DNA of 64,000 nucleotides from assembly GCF_022701295.1 (NCBI RefSeq), contig NZ_CP033204.1, forward strand, positions 2,790,001 to 2,854,000, in the 5' to 3' direction. The stretch's first letter is position 1; each line of letters starts with the position of its first letter. A program made the translations under genes and the position numbers. Of this stretch, positions 47,846-55,312 are shown one piece after another. Source of the stretch: Sphingopyxis sp. YF1. GTDB lineage: Bacteria > Pseudomonadota > Alphaproteobacteria > Sphingomonadales > Sphingomonadaceae. The notes beneath the pieces were generated by a model that saw nothing but the letters and a program-made list of their open reading frames with translations, did not search any database and had not been told where the DNA came from.

Positions 47846-49096
47846 TCATAGGGCCAACGCCAGTTGTTCGGCCGGCGGCGCGAAACGCGCGCGCAAGTCG
47901 GCGCTGTCGGTGAGCTTGCCCGGCCGCCAGTCGGGGGTGACGATGAAGGGCAGGATCTTCTTCACCGACGCGGTGAGCTTGGCGAGATCGCCCAGCCGCA
48001 GCTTGCCGGTGCGCCGCACCGCGACGATCCGGTCGACCGCGCGCGTCCCCAGCCCCGGCACGCGGAGCAGCAGCTCGCGCGGCGCGCGATTGACATCGAC
48101 GGGGAATATCTCGCGCCGCGTCAGCGCCCAGGCGAGCTTGGGATCGATCGCGAGGTCGAGCATGCCCCCACGCGCGCCCTCCATGATCTCGCTGCGCCCA
48201 AAGCCATAGAAGCGCAGCAGCCAGTCGGCCTGATACAGCCGGTGCTCGCGCATCAGCGGCGGGCGCACCGGCGGCAGCGCGCTGCTCGCGTCGGGGATCG
48301 GGCTGTACGCCGAATAATAGACGCGGCGGAGGTGATAGCCCGAATAGAGATTGTCCGCCGCGGCGAGGATATCGTCGTCGCGCGCGGCATCGGCGCCGAC
48401 GATCATCTGGGTCGATTGCCCCGCGGGCGCGAAGCGCGGCGGCTTCGCCTTGCCGATCAGCCGGCTCTTCGCCGCCTCGAGCGCATCCTCGGCGCCGACG
48501 CGCACCGACGCCATCGTCTTGCGGATCGTCGCGGGTTTCTTTTCGGGCGCGAAGCTTTCGAGCCCGGCCTCGGTCGGCAGCTCGACATTGGTCGACAGCC
48601 GATCGGCATAGAGCCCCGCGAGCGCGACCAGCGCCGGGTCGGCGCCCGCGATCGTCTTCAAATGGATATAGCCCTGGAAACGATGCTCCTCGCGCAGGAT
48701 GCGTGCCACCTCGACGAGTTGCTCCATCGTATAATCCTCGGACCGGATGATGCCCGACGAAAGGAACAGCCCCTCGATATAGTTGCGCTTGTAGAAATCG
48801 AGCGTCAGCGTGACGACTTCCTGCGGCGAAAAGCGCGCGCGTTCGACATTGCTCGACGCACGATTGATGCAGAAACGGCAGTCATAGACGCAGAAATTGG
48901 TGAGCAGGATCTTCAGCAGCGAGATGCAGCGGCCGTCGGGCGCATAGCTGTGACAGATGCCCATGCCCTCGGTCGACCCGATGCCCTTGGAGGCGACCGA
49001 GTCGCGCTTCACCGTGCCCGACGAGGCGCAGGAGGCGTCATATTTGGCGGCATCAGCGAGCACCGCGAGCTTCTGGAGAATCGTCTTGCTGCTCAT
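47846..49096 (-). CDS. Radical SAM DNA modification/repair protein
   Basis: From ATG 49096 (MSSKTILQKL...; 49108 also possible) the 416-residue product has the radical SAM cluster CVYDCRFC (Cys69, Cys73, Cys76) preceded by KILLTNFCVYD. SSGIIRSEDYTMEQLVEVAR and NVELPTEAGLESFAPEK follow, and a C-terminal helix-hairpin-helix (LLRVPGLGTRAVDRIVAVRR) suits DNA binding. It matches the family named putative DNA modification/repair radical SAM protein, regularly paired with the UdgX-type gene next to it. An SOS box lies about 20 bases upstream. Confidence 0.92.
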   Translation of the reverse strand: MSSKTILQKLAVLADAAKYDASCASSGTVKRDSVASKGIGSTEGMGICHSYAPDGRCISLLKILLTNFCVYDCRFCINRASSNVERARFSPQEVVTLTLDFYKRNYIEGLFLSSGIIRSEDYTMEQLVEVARILREEHRFQGYIHLKTIAGADPALVALAGLYADRLSTNVELPTEAGLESFAPEKKPATIRKTMASVRVGAEDALEAAKSRLIGKAKPPRFAPAGQSTQMIVGADAARDDDILAAADNLYSGYHLRRVYYSAYSPIPDASSALPPVRPPLMREHRLYQADWLLRFYGFGRSEIMEGARGGMLDLAIDPKLAWALTRREIFPVDVNRAPRELLLRVPGLGTRAVDRIVAVRRTGKLRLGDLAKLTASVKKILPFIVTPDWRPGKLTDSADLRARFAPPAEQLALAL

Positions 49097-49116
49097 GCCG
49101 ATCGGCATAGCATATG

Positions 49117-49131
49117 GAACAAAAAAAGAAC
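49117..49131 (-). promoter_or_regulatory. LexA (SOS) box upstream of the repair operon
   Basis: On the + strand GAAC-AAAAAAA-GAAC (49117-49131), read on the gene strand as GTTC-N7-GTTC, exactly fits the alphaproteobacterial LexA consensus. It sits about 20 bases upstream of the radical SAM start, so it would block RNA polymerase for the whole leftward repair operon until DNA damage. Confidence 0.8.
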
Positions 49132-49152
49132 AAACTTGGGTTAGCTTCAACC

Positions 49153-49239
49153 CCGTCCTTGCGAGGAGCCGAAGGCGACGCGGCAATCCAGGATGGGTGT
49201 GAACCGCCCTCGATTGCTTCGCTTCGCTCGCAATGACGG
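49153..49239. repeat. Extragenic palindromic repeat, family A, copy 2
   Basis: CCGTCCTTGCGAGGAGCCGA at the left and GCTCGCAATGACGG at the right, with GCGGCAATCCAGG and CGATTGC inside, correspond to copy 1 at 43716-43825, with more divergence. It fills the space between the repair operon promoter and the Crp/Fnr gene. Confidence 0.7.
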
Positions 49240-49252
49240 TGGTTTTCGTACC

Positions 49253-49984
49253 CTACCCCAACCGCATGCGAAACGCGTCGAGGTGGAAATAGCTTGGATC
49301 GAACCCGCACATCGCCGCCAGCGCGTCGGCGTCGAGGAAGCGGATCCACTGGCGGTTCGTCTCGATATAGCCCTCGCGCACCAGCCGCCGCAAAACCCGG
49401 TTCGTGTGGATCGGGGTCAGCCCCAGCGTGTCGGCGATCTGCGTCTGGGTCATCGGCAGGCGCAGCACATCCTCGCCCGCCAGATTGACGATCTGCGCGC
49501 GGCGATGGAGTTCGAGCAGCAAATGGCCGATCCGTTCCTGCGCGGTCTGGCGCCCGTTGCGGACGATCTGTTCGCGCAGGAACGCCTCTTCCTGCACCTG
49601 CGTCCACCAGAAGGCCGTCGTCAGCGCGCCCGATCCCGCGAGCAGGTCGCGTACCGCGTGCGGCGCAATCGCGTAGAGCGACCCCGAAGTCACCGTCACC
49701 ACGCCATGGTCGGCCTCGGCCGCGACGAGCACCTGCAGATCGAAGATGTCGCCGGGCAGCAGGATGTTGAGGATCTGGCGCCGCCCGTCCTCGAGTTCCT
49801 TGAAACGCGCCGCCCAGCCTTCGCGCATCACCAGCACCGCGTCCATCGGTTCGCCCGCGCTGATGATTTCGCTGTTCGCCGCGAAGGGGCGGACCTTGCC
49901 GCCGAGCGCGAGCAGCTGCGCGCGATCCCCGTCGCCGAGATCGCTGTAATAGGACAGGCGCGCAACCAGCGCTTCGAGCGTCAT
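49253..49984 (-). CDS. Crp/Fnr family transcriptional regulator
   Basis: The 243-residue product has a cyclic-nucleotide-binding-type N-terminal barrel (EIISAGEPMDAVLVMREGWA, ILLPGDIFDLQVLVAAEADH). A C-terminal HTH_Crp follows (LRLPMTQTQIADTLGLTPIH, then TNRVLRRLVREGYIETNRQW). No Cys cluster of oxygen-sensing Fnr is seen. It starts 16 bases before the histidine kinase stop on the same strand. The ligand is unknown. Confidence 0.9.
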   Translation of the reverse strand: MTLEALVARLSYYSDLGDGDRAQLLALGGKVRPFAANSEIISAGEPMDAVLVMREGWAARFKELEDGRRQILNILLPGDIFDLQVLVAAEADHGVVTVTSGSLYAIAPHAVRDLLAGSGALTTAFWWTQVQEEAFLREQIVRNGRQTAQERIGHLLLELHRRAQIVNLAGEDVLRLPMTQTQIADTLGLTPIHTNRVLRRLVREGYIETNRQWIRFLDADALAAMCGFDPSYFHLDAFRMRLG

Positions 49985-50000
49985 GGGTCCTCCGCCCCGA

Positions 50001-51503
50001 TCAGGTTTCGCGCCAGCGCGCGGGCAGCGTGATCGTGCACACCAGCCCGCCCGGCTCCCATTGCCGTTCGATCGTCCCGCCCAGATTGTTGCGCACGCTG
50101 CGCTCCATCAACAGGGTGCCGAAGCTGGTGCGTTCGGGCGCGGCGACCGCGCCGCCGCCCCCGCTCTCGGCCCAGGTCAGGCGGAACCGGCGTTCGTCGC
50201 CCGCGCCGTCCTGCGTCCAGTCGACGTCGACGCGGCCGTTTTCGGTCGCCAGCGCGCCATGCTTGACCGCGTTGGTCGCCAGTTCGTTGAACAGCAGCGC
50301 CATCGCGACGAGCGCATTTTCGGGGAGTTCGAGGTCGGGGCCCGACCAGCGGATGCGCGGAAAGGCCGCCTCGACCTCGCGCATCAGCGCGTGCATCGAC
50401 CCGGTCAGGAAATTGGCCCCGAGCAGCACATTCTGCGCACGGTTGAGCGCGTCGAGGCGGCTGCTGATCCGTTCGACATAATCGTCGACCCCGGTCGCGG
50501 CGTGCCGCGTGAGCGAGATGATCGCGCCGACCGTCGCGAACAGGTTGCGCATCCGGTGGTGCAGTTCGCGCAGCAGGATGGTGGCATTGTCCTGCCGCTG
50601 CTTCTGTTCGGTGATGTCGCGGCTGATCCCCGTCAGCACGGCGTCGTTCGACCGCACGTCCCAGTCGGCGTGCGCGGCGAGCCAGCGCACCCCCGTCTCG
50701 GGATGGACGATCCGATATTCGGTGACATAGGGCTCGCCCGTCGCGACCGATTCGCCGAGCACCGCGCGCACGCGATCGCGATCGTCGGGATGCAGGCGTT
50801 CGAACACGCCCTCGATCGTGCCGAGCGCGGTCGCATAATCCGTGCCCCACAATTGGGCGACCGCCCCGCTCCAGCGCACCTCGCCCGCCTGCGCATCGTA
50901 GCGCCAGGTCGCGATGCTCGAAAAGTCGAGCGCGCGCTCGAGCGTGCGCTGCGCCTCGTCGCGGTCGATCGCGGTGCGGCGCAATTCGGCCTCGGCCATG
51001 AGGATCGCGGCGAAATCGGCGAGCCGGTCGAGGTCCTTGGGCGCCGGCGCCGGGCGCGGCTTGTCGTCGATGATACACAGCGTCCCCAGCACGTCGCCAT
51101 TATAGGCGCGCAGCGGCATGCCGGCGTAAAAGCGGATATGCGGCGCGCCGGTGACGAGCGGATTGTCGCGGAACCGCGGATCGGCGCGCGCGTCGGTCAC
51201 GACCAGCGGCGCATCGTCGATCACCGCATGGTGACAGAAGCTGACGTCGCGCGGCGTCTCGCCGGCGTCGAGGCCGACCGCCGACTTGAACCATTGCCGG
51301 TCCTCTTCGACCAGCGACACCAGCGCGATCGGCACCTCGAACAGGTCGGCGACCAGCTTCGTCACCCGGTCGAACGCCGGTTCGGGCGCCGTGTCCATGA
51401 TCCGATATTCGCGCAACGTGCGCAGGCGCCGCTTTTCGTGCTGCGCCTCGTCGCGATCCCCGCCGTCCGCCAATTGCCGCCCCTTGTCTGCCGCTGGCGT
51501 CAT
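50001..51503 (-). CDS. GAF-PAS HWE-family sensor histidine kinase
   Basis: The 500-residue cytoplasmic product has a GAF domain (about 40-175; VSFCHHAVIDDAPLVVTDAR), a PAS domain with PAC end (about 190-300; GVRWLAAHADWDVRSNDAVL), and an HWE/HisKA_2 kinase core. The core has LRELHHRMRNLFATVGAIIS (phospho-acceptor His316), LLFNELATNAVKHGA and a C-terminal ATPase end, LGGTIERQWEPGGLVCTI. This class commonly feeds PhyR, whose gene is the divergent neighbour 230 bases away, so it is likely a general-stress-response input. No membrane helix. Confidence 0.92.
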   Translation of the reverse strand: MTPAADKGRQLADGGDRDEAQHEKRRLRTLREYRIMDTAPEPAFDRVTKLVADLFEVPIALVSLVEEDRQWFKSAVGLDAGETPRDVSFCHHAVIDDAPLVVTDARADPRFRDNPLVTGAPHIRFYAGMPLRAYNGDVLGTLCIIDDKPRPAPAPKDLDRLADFAAILMAEAELRRTAIDRDEAQRTLERALDFSSIATWRYDAQAGEVRWSGAVAQLWGTDYATALGTIEGVFERLHPDDRDRVRAVLGESVATGEPYVTEYRIVHPETGVRWLAAHADWDVRSNDAVLTGISRDITEQKQRQDNATILLRELHHRMRNLFATVGAIISLTRHAATGVDDYVERISSRLDALNRAQNVLLGANFLTGSMHALMREVEAAFPRIRWSGPDLELPENALVAMALLFNELATNAVKHGALATENGRVDVDWTQDGAGDERRFRLTWAESGGGGAVAAPERTSFGTLLMERSVRNNLGGTIERQWEPGGLVCTITLPARWRET

Positions 51504-51733
51504 ACCGCCACCATCCTGCCCCCGGGCCGCTGTGCCATGATTCAGCTCCTTACAAAAGCATGGAGGCCGAAACGGCGAAAAGAGCCGGAATTCCGTCCCT
51601 TCCGCCGCGGCCCTGGCGCGTCCCGTCGGTTTCTACGCACCGCGCGCCGACAGGTTGCGCAGATTCCTGCGGCCGCATCGGAACCGCATCGGGCGCGGGT
51701 GCGTATGACCCGTATCAGAGAGGGAGGTTCTGG

Positions 51734-52522
51734 ATGAGTCTGGGCGAAGAAATCCGCGGTCATCTGCCGTTCCTGCGCCGCTATGCGCGCGCGCTGACGG
51801 GCAACCAGCAGCATGGCGACAATTTCGTCCACACGATGCTCGAGGTGATCGTCGCCGCGCCGGACGAATTCCGCACCGACGACGGCATCCGCATCGACCT
51901 CTACCGCACCTTCCACCGCATCTGGGAAAGCGCCTTCATCGAGGATGGCGAGCAAAGCGAGGAGGATGCGTTCGTCCGCGCCGCGACGCGCCGCCTGTCG
52001 CGCCTCACCCCGCTCGGCCGCCAGATCCTGCTGCTGACCGCGCTCGAGGGCTTTTCGACCGAGGACGCCGCGCGCATCACCGCGACCGACCTCGCCACCG
52101 TCGAAGCGCTGCTGGCCGAGGCGGTCGACGACCTCGACCGCGAATCGCGCACCTCGGTGCTGATCATCGAAGACGAACCGCTGATCGCGATGGAGCTCGA
52201 ACAGATCGTCCGCGGCCTCGGCCACGACGTCGCGGGGATCGCGGCGACGCACGACGACGCCGTCGCGGCGTTCGAGAACAGCGACGCGGGGCTCGTCCTC
52301 GCCGACATCCAGCTCGCCGACGGCTCGTCGGGCATCGACGCGGTACAGGACATTCTCGCGATCGCGCCGGTTCCCGCGATCTTCATCACCGCTTTCCCCG
52401 AACGGCTGCTCACCGGCCACCGCGTCGAGCCGACCTTCCTGATCTCCAAACCCTTCCGCGAAAACACCGTGCGCGCGGCGATCAGCCAGAGCCTGCTCTT
52501 CACGCCCCAGCTCGCGGCCTGA
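51734..52522 (+). CDS. phyR: PhyR, general stress response regulator (sigma-like plus receiver)
   Basis: The ATG at 51734 has a GGGAGG ribosome-binding site. Residues 1-135 resemble sigma-factor regions 2 and 4 (HLPFLRRYARALTGNQQHGD, LTALEGFSTEDAARI). Residues 140-262 form a receiver with Glu146-Asp147, phospho-acceptor Asp191 (LVLADIQLADGSSG), ITAF and the lysine of ISKPF. When phosphorylated, the sigma-like part binds NepR and frees EcfG. The 230-base divergent gap to the kinase gene holds both promoters; no clear GGAAC-N16-CGTT was seen there. Confidence 0.95.
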   Translation: MSLGEEIRGHLPFLRRYARALTGNQQHGDNFVHTMLEVIVAAPDEFRTDDGIRIDLYRTFHRIWESAFIEDGEQSEEDAFVRAATRRLSRLTPLGRQILLLTALEGFSTEDAARITATDLATVEALLAEAVDDLDRESRTSVLIIEDEPLIAMELEQIVRGLGHDVAGIAATHDDAVAAFENSDAGLVLADIQLADGSSGIDAVQDILAIAPVPAIFITAFPERLLTGHRVEPTFLISKPFRENTVRAAISQSLLFTPQLAA

Positions 52523-52574
52523 CCCCCGTCCTTCGGGCTGGACAGAATCGGACGCGCGCCGCTACCGGCGCGCG

Positions 52575-52781
52575 ATGGGTATCGTCGCAACAATCATGAA
52601 CACCGCCACCGGCCAGCCGATCCAGAAAATGAGCTTCGGCCGCATGCCGAAACCATGGGCCAGCTTCAATCTTGAAACGGGCGAACTCGTCACCGCCGAA
52701 CGCATCGACGTCGGCAAACCCGCCCCGGGCAAATTCGCCGCGCCGGTCCATGTGTGGGTCACCGTCAAGCCGAAGGGCTGA
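52575..52781 (+). CDS. Small hypothetical protein, 68 aa
   Basis: The product MGIVATIMNTATGQPIQKMS continues with PWASFNLETGELVTAERIDV. It is short, without a signal or membrane helix, and not recognised. It lies between phyR and a GC-rich repeat. Acceptance rests on an uninterrupted frame with normal codon usage only. Confidence 0.4.
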   Translation: MGIVATIMNTATGQPIQKMSFGRMPKPWASFNLETGELVTAERIDVGKPAPGKFAAPVHVWVTVKPKG

Positions 52782-52839
52782 ACCGGGCGGAATGACCGAA
52801 ACGGGGTGGGGAGCAGCCGACTGAGTGGCGAACCGGTTT

Positions 52840-52956
52840 CCCCTCCCGCGTGCGGGAGGGGCAGCGAGGCTTGCCAGCTTGCTGGTTAGCCGCAGCGGGG
52901 TGGGCCATCGCGACGCCGCTGCCCACCCCCGACCCCTCCCGCAAGCGGGAGGGGAG
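52840..52956. repeat. Extragenic palindromic repeat, family B, copy 1
   Basis: CCCCTCCCGC...GCGGGAGGGG hairpins at both ends flank AGCGAGGCTTGCCAGCTTGC and GCGGGGTGGGC. A closely related copy is at 62638-62790. It occupies the gap between the 68-aa gene and the first ecfG; the remaining bases up to 53036 show nothing clear. Confidence 0.8.
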
Positions 52957-53036
52957 AAGAGTGTCCGCAATCGCTCGAAAGCCGCACCCACGGCGTCCCG
53001 ACACGGCTCGCCGCCGCGCGGTGAAGGCGGGGCGGC

Positions 53037-53651
53037 CTATCCCCCGCTCGGTCCGTTCGCGGTCAGTTCGTCGACATTGTCCATGATCGCGCGGAACGCC
53101 TCGCTCGCGGGCAGTTCGTCGTCGCTGCGCAGCGGCATCGCGCCGCCGTCGAGGATCGCGTGCAGCGCGGTGCGCGCGCGCGACACGCGGCTCTTCATCG
53201 TGCCGACCGCGCAGCCGCAGATCGCCGCCGCCTCCTCGTAGGACAGCTGCCCCGCGCCGATCAGCACCAGCGCCTCGCGCTGGTCGACGGGCAGCTGCAT
53301 CAGCCCGCGCTGGACGTCGGCAAGGTGCAGGCTGTCGTCCTGGTCGTCGGGCGCGACGAGCAGGCGTTCGGCGGCGAGTTCGTCATAGTCGGCGGTGAAT
53401 TTCTTGCGCCGCATCTGCGACAGGAAACAGTTGCGCAGGATCACGAAGGCCCAGCTCTTCATGCTCGACGGGCCCGGGATATATTGTTCGCGCGCCTTCC
53501 ACGCCTTCATCATCGTTTCCTGGACCAGGTCGTCGGCGAGATCGGCGTTGCCGCACAGGCTGCGCCCGAAGGCGCGCAGGTGCGGCAGCATCGCCGCGAG
53601 TTCGCGCTTGAAGGCCGTGTCGTCGAGCGGACGGGCCGTGCCGTCGGTCAT
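53037..53651 (-). CDS. ecfG: EcfG-type RNA polymerase sigma factor, paralogue 1
   Basis: The 204-residue product has region 2 (HLRAFGRSLCGNADLADDLV, QETMMKAW, AFVILRNCFLSQMRRKKF) and region 4 (LPVDQREALVLIGAGQLSYE, AAAICGCAVGTMKSRVSRAR) of ECF15/EcfG factors. Its acidic tail ends NVDELTANGPSGG. It directs RNA polymerase to GGAAC-N16/17-CGTT promoters. It is very similar to the second paralogue at 54592 and is read in the opposite direction. Confidence 0.94.
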   Translation of the reverse strand: MTDGTARPLDDTAFKRELAAMLPHLRAFGRSLCGNADLADDLVQETMMKAWKAREQYIPGPSSMKSWAFVILRNCFLSQMRRKKFTADYDELAAERLLVAPDDQDDSLHLADVQRGLMQLPVDQREALVLIGAGQLSYEEAAAICGCAVGTMKSRVSRARTALHAILDGGAMPLRSDDELPASEAFRAIMDNVDELTANGPSGG

Positions 53652-53762
53652 CGGGCGCGCCGCTCCGGACGCTTGGGCGGGGCCGGGAAGGTTTTTCTTA
53701 TCATCTGTCCAGAGCTTAACCCGTCGAGCGCATGATGCAAACCCATATAGCAGCCGCCCCGC

Positions 53763-54167
53763 TCACCCCGCCCCGCCGTGTCCGCCGAGCGCGAGGAAAC
53801 TGGTGATCAGCCGTTCGTCCTGCGGATCGAGCCCGCCCCGCGCGGCAAGCCGCGACAGATCCTCGCCATGGTCGCGGAACAGCGGGCTGTAGAGCATCGA
53901 AAAAGCTGCGAACTCGCGCGCCTCGACCAGCCGGCGGCGCACCTCGATCATGCCGTTGTGGCGCCGGTCGGCGCGGATGCGCGCGAGGCAGGCCTCGACT
54001 TTCGAAACCGGCCCTTCGAGCAGCTGCATGAAATTCTGGCCGTTGTAGATCAGCGCCCCGGTCAGCGCGTCGCGGGCATTGTTCGCCTGCGCCTGCGCGA
54101 CCAGCGCGACGAGATCGGCGGACCCGATGGCCGGGTCCGCGACGCTGACATAGATGACCGAAAGCAC
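53763..54167 (-). CDS. BLUF-domain blue-light receptor
   Basis: GTG 54167 has a GGGAGGGG ribosome-binding site and yields MLSVIYVSVADPA, the usual BLUF start; the longer ATG reading from 54197 is less likely. The 134-residue product has Tyr6, Asn30 and Gln48 (ALIYNGQNFMQLLEG), the flavin-contacting triad. RIRADRRHNGMIEVRRRLVE and FAAFSMLYSPLF follow, where the usual Trp is Phe but the Met is kept. It is a short single-domain BLUF protein whose partner is probably another protein. It lies between the two ecfG genes and divergent from nepR. Confidence 0.9.
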   Translation of the reverse strand: MLSVIYVSVADPAIGSADLVALVAQAQANNARDALTGALIYNGQNFMQLLEGPVSKVEACLARIRADRRHNGMIEVRRRLVEAREFAAFSMLYSPLFRDHGEDLSRLAARGGLDPQDERLITSFLALGGHGGAG

Positions 54168-54307
54168 ACCATACCCCTCCCGCGCCGGCCGCGGCACGCG
54201 GCGACCCGGCGCGACCGTAGCGACCGTCCGGATCGCGCGCCTTAATCTGGATTAGGCCGCGAATATTTTGTCCGCGCAGCATCCCGTCGCAAAAAACAAC
54301 CCGCGCG

Positions 54308-54334
54308 GGAACTCCGGCCGTTTTTTTTCGTTCC
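54308..54334. promoter_or_regulatory. EcfG-dependent promoter of nepR-ecfG, symmetrical
   Basis: GGAAC (54308-54312), 16 bases, then CGTT (54329-54332) is the canonical alphaproteobacterial stress promoter, placed just upstream of nepR. On the other strand GGAAC (54334-54330), 16 bases, then AGTT (54313-54310) gives a near-consensus promoter pointing to the BLUF gene, so the element may work in both directions. Confidence 0.8.
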
Positions 54335-54340
54335 TCGGAC

Positions 54341-54595
54341 ATGGCAACACACGGCGATCACAGGACGAAAGGCGATGGCGCTCCCCGGCCGCTCAACGGC
54401 TCGCGCTCCACGCCGGGCAGCTTCGCGGGCCTTGGCGGCGATCACTGGCACCGCGCGCTCACGGGCCGCCAGTCGCCCGAACCGGTCAGCACCAAGCTGC
54501 GCATGATCTATGGCAACATCGTCGCCGAACCGCTGCCCGACCGGATGTGCGACCTTCTTTCGCAGCTCGACCACAAGGTGTCCGACCGGAAATGA
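54341..54595 (+). CDS. nepR: NepR anti-sigma factor
   Basis: The 84-residue product has a variable N-terminus and the conserved core VSTKLRMIYGNIVAEPLPDR followed by MCDLLSQLDHK, the two-helix NepR fold that holds EcfG inactive until PhyR is phosphorylated. It overlaps the second ecfG by 4 bases. The transcription start predicted from the EcfG promoter would lie only a few bases from its ATG. Confidence 0.92.
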   Translation: MATHGDHRTKGDGAPRPLNGSRSTPGSFAGLGGDHWHRALTGRQSPEPVSTKLRMIYGNIVAEPLPDRMCDLLSQLDHKVSDRK

Positions 54596-55227
54596 CGCAA
54601 AACAGTGCCGTTGCGCGAGCGGAGGGAACGGCCAGCCTTTCGGATCGCGAATTCAAGACTCTGCTCGCCGGGGTCATTCCGCACCTGCGCGCCTATGGCC
54701 GCAGCCTGTCGGGCAACCCCGACCTCGCCGACGACCTGACGCAGGACACGATGGTCAAGGCGTGGGCCTCGCGCGAACGCTTCGAACCCGGCACTTCGAT
54801 CAAGGCGTGGACCTTCGTCATCCTGCGCAACACCTTCCTGTCGCAGATGCGGCGCAACAAGTTCGTCGGCGATTATGACGAGAGCGCGGTCGAGCGGACG
54901 CTGTCGACCCCCGCCAGCCAAGAGGAATCGGGCGAGATGGCCGATCTCCAGCGCGGGCTGATGGAATTGCCGCAGGACCAGCGCGAGGCGCTGATCCTCG
55001 TCGGCGCGGGGGGCATGTCGTACGAGGAGGCGGCGACGATCTGCGGCTGCGCGCTCGGCACGATGAAGAGCCGCGTGTCGCGCGCGCGCACCGCGCTCGA
55101 GGACATCATGGACCGCGGCCATTTCAGCCAGAAGCGCGCCGACGCCGCCCCCGCCAGCGAGGCGATCGACGCGATCATGGGCAGCGTCGAGACGATCGCG
55201 GCGCGCCACGAAGCCGGCGGCCGCTGA
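54592..55227 (+). CDS. ecfG: EcfG-type RNA polymerase sigma factor, paralogue 2
   Basis: The ATG at 54592 overlaps nepR (ATGA), as in most nepR-ecfG operons. The 211-residue product carries HLRAYGRSLSGNPDLADDLT, FVILRNTFLSQMRRNKFVGD and LPQDQREALILVGAGGMSYE, then EAATICGCALGTMKSRVSRA. It is the likely main general stress sigma factor because it is coupled to its anti-sigma, while paralogue 1 stands alone. Confidence 0.95.
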   Translation: MTQNSAVARAEGTASLSDREFKTLLAGVIPHLRAYGRSLSGNPDLADDLTQDTMVKAWASRERFEPGTSIKAWTFVILRNTFLSQMRRNKFVGDYDESAVERTLSTPASQEESGEMADLQRGLMELPQDQREALILVGAGGMSYEEAATICGCALGTMKSRVSRARTALEDIMDRGHFSQKRADAAPASEAIDAIMGSVETIAARHEAGGR

Positions 55228-55312
55228 ACGCCGGCGCCGTTCGCGCCTCTCGACTTTGCCGGCCGGGGGCGCCAGATTGCTCCCCCCTCCTCCCCAGCCA
55301 AGCGAGTTCCCC

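Noticed and set aside
43791..47913. Long plus-strand frames opposite the repair operon
   Set aside because: Arg/His/Gln-rich translations antisense to ligase, exonuclease and UdgX genes with intact catalytic motifs.
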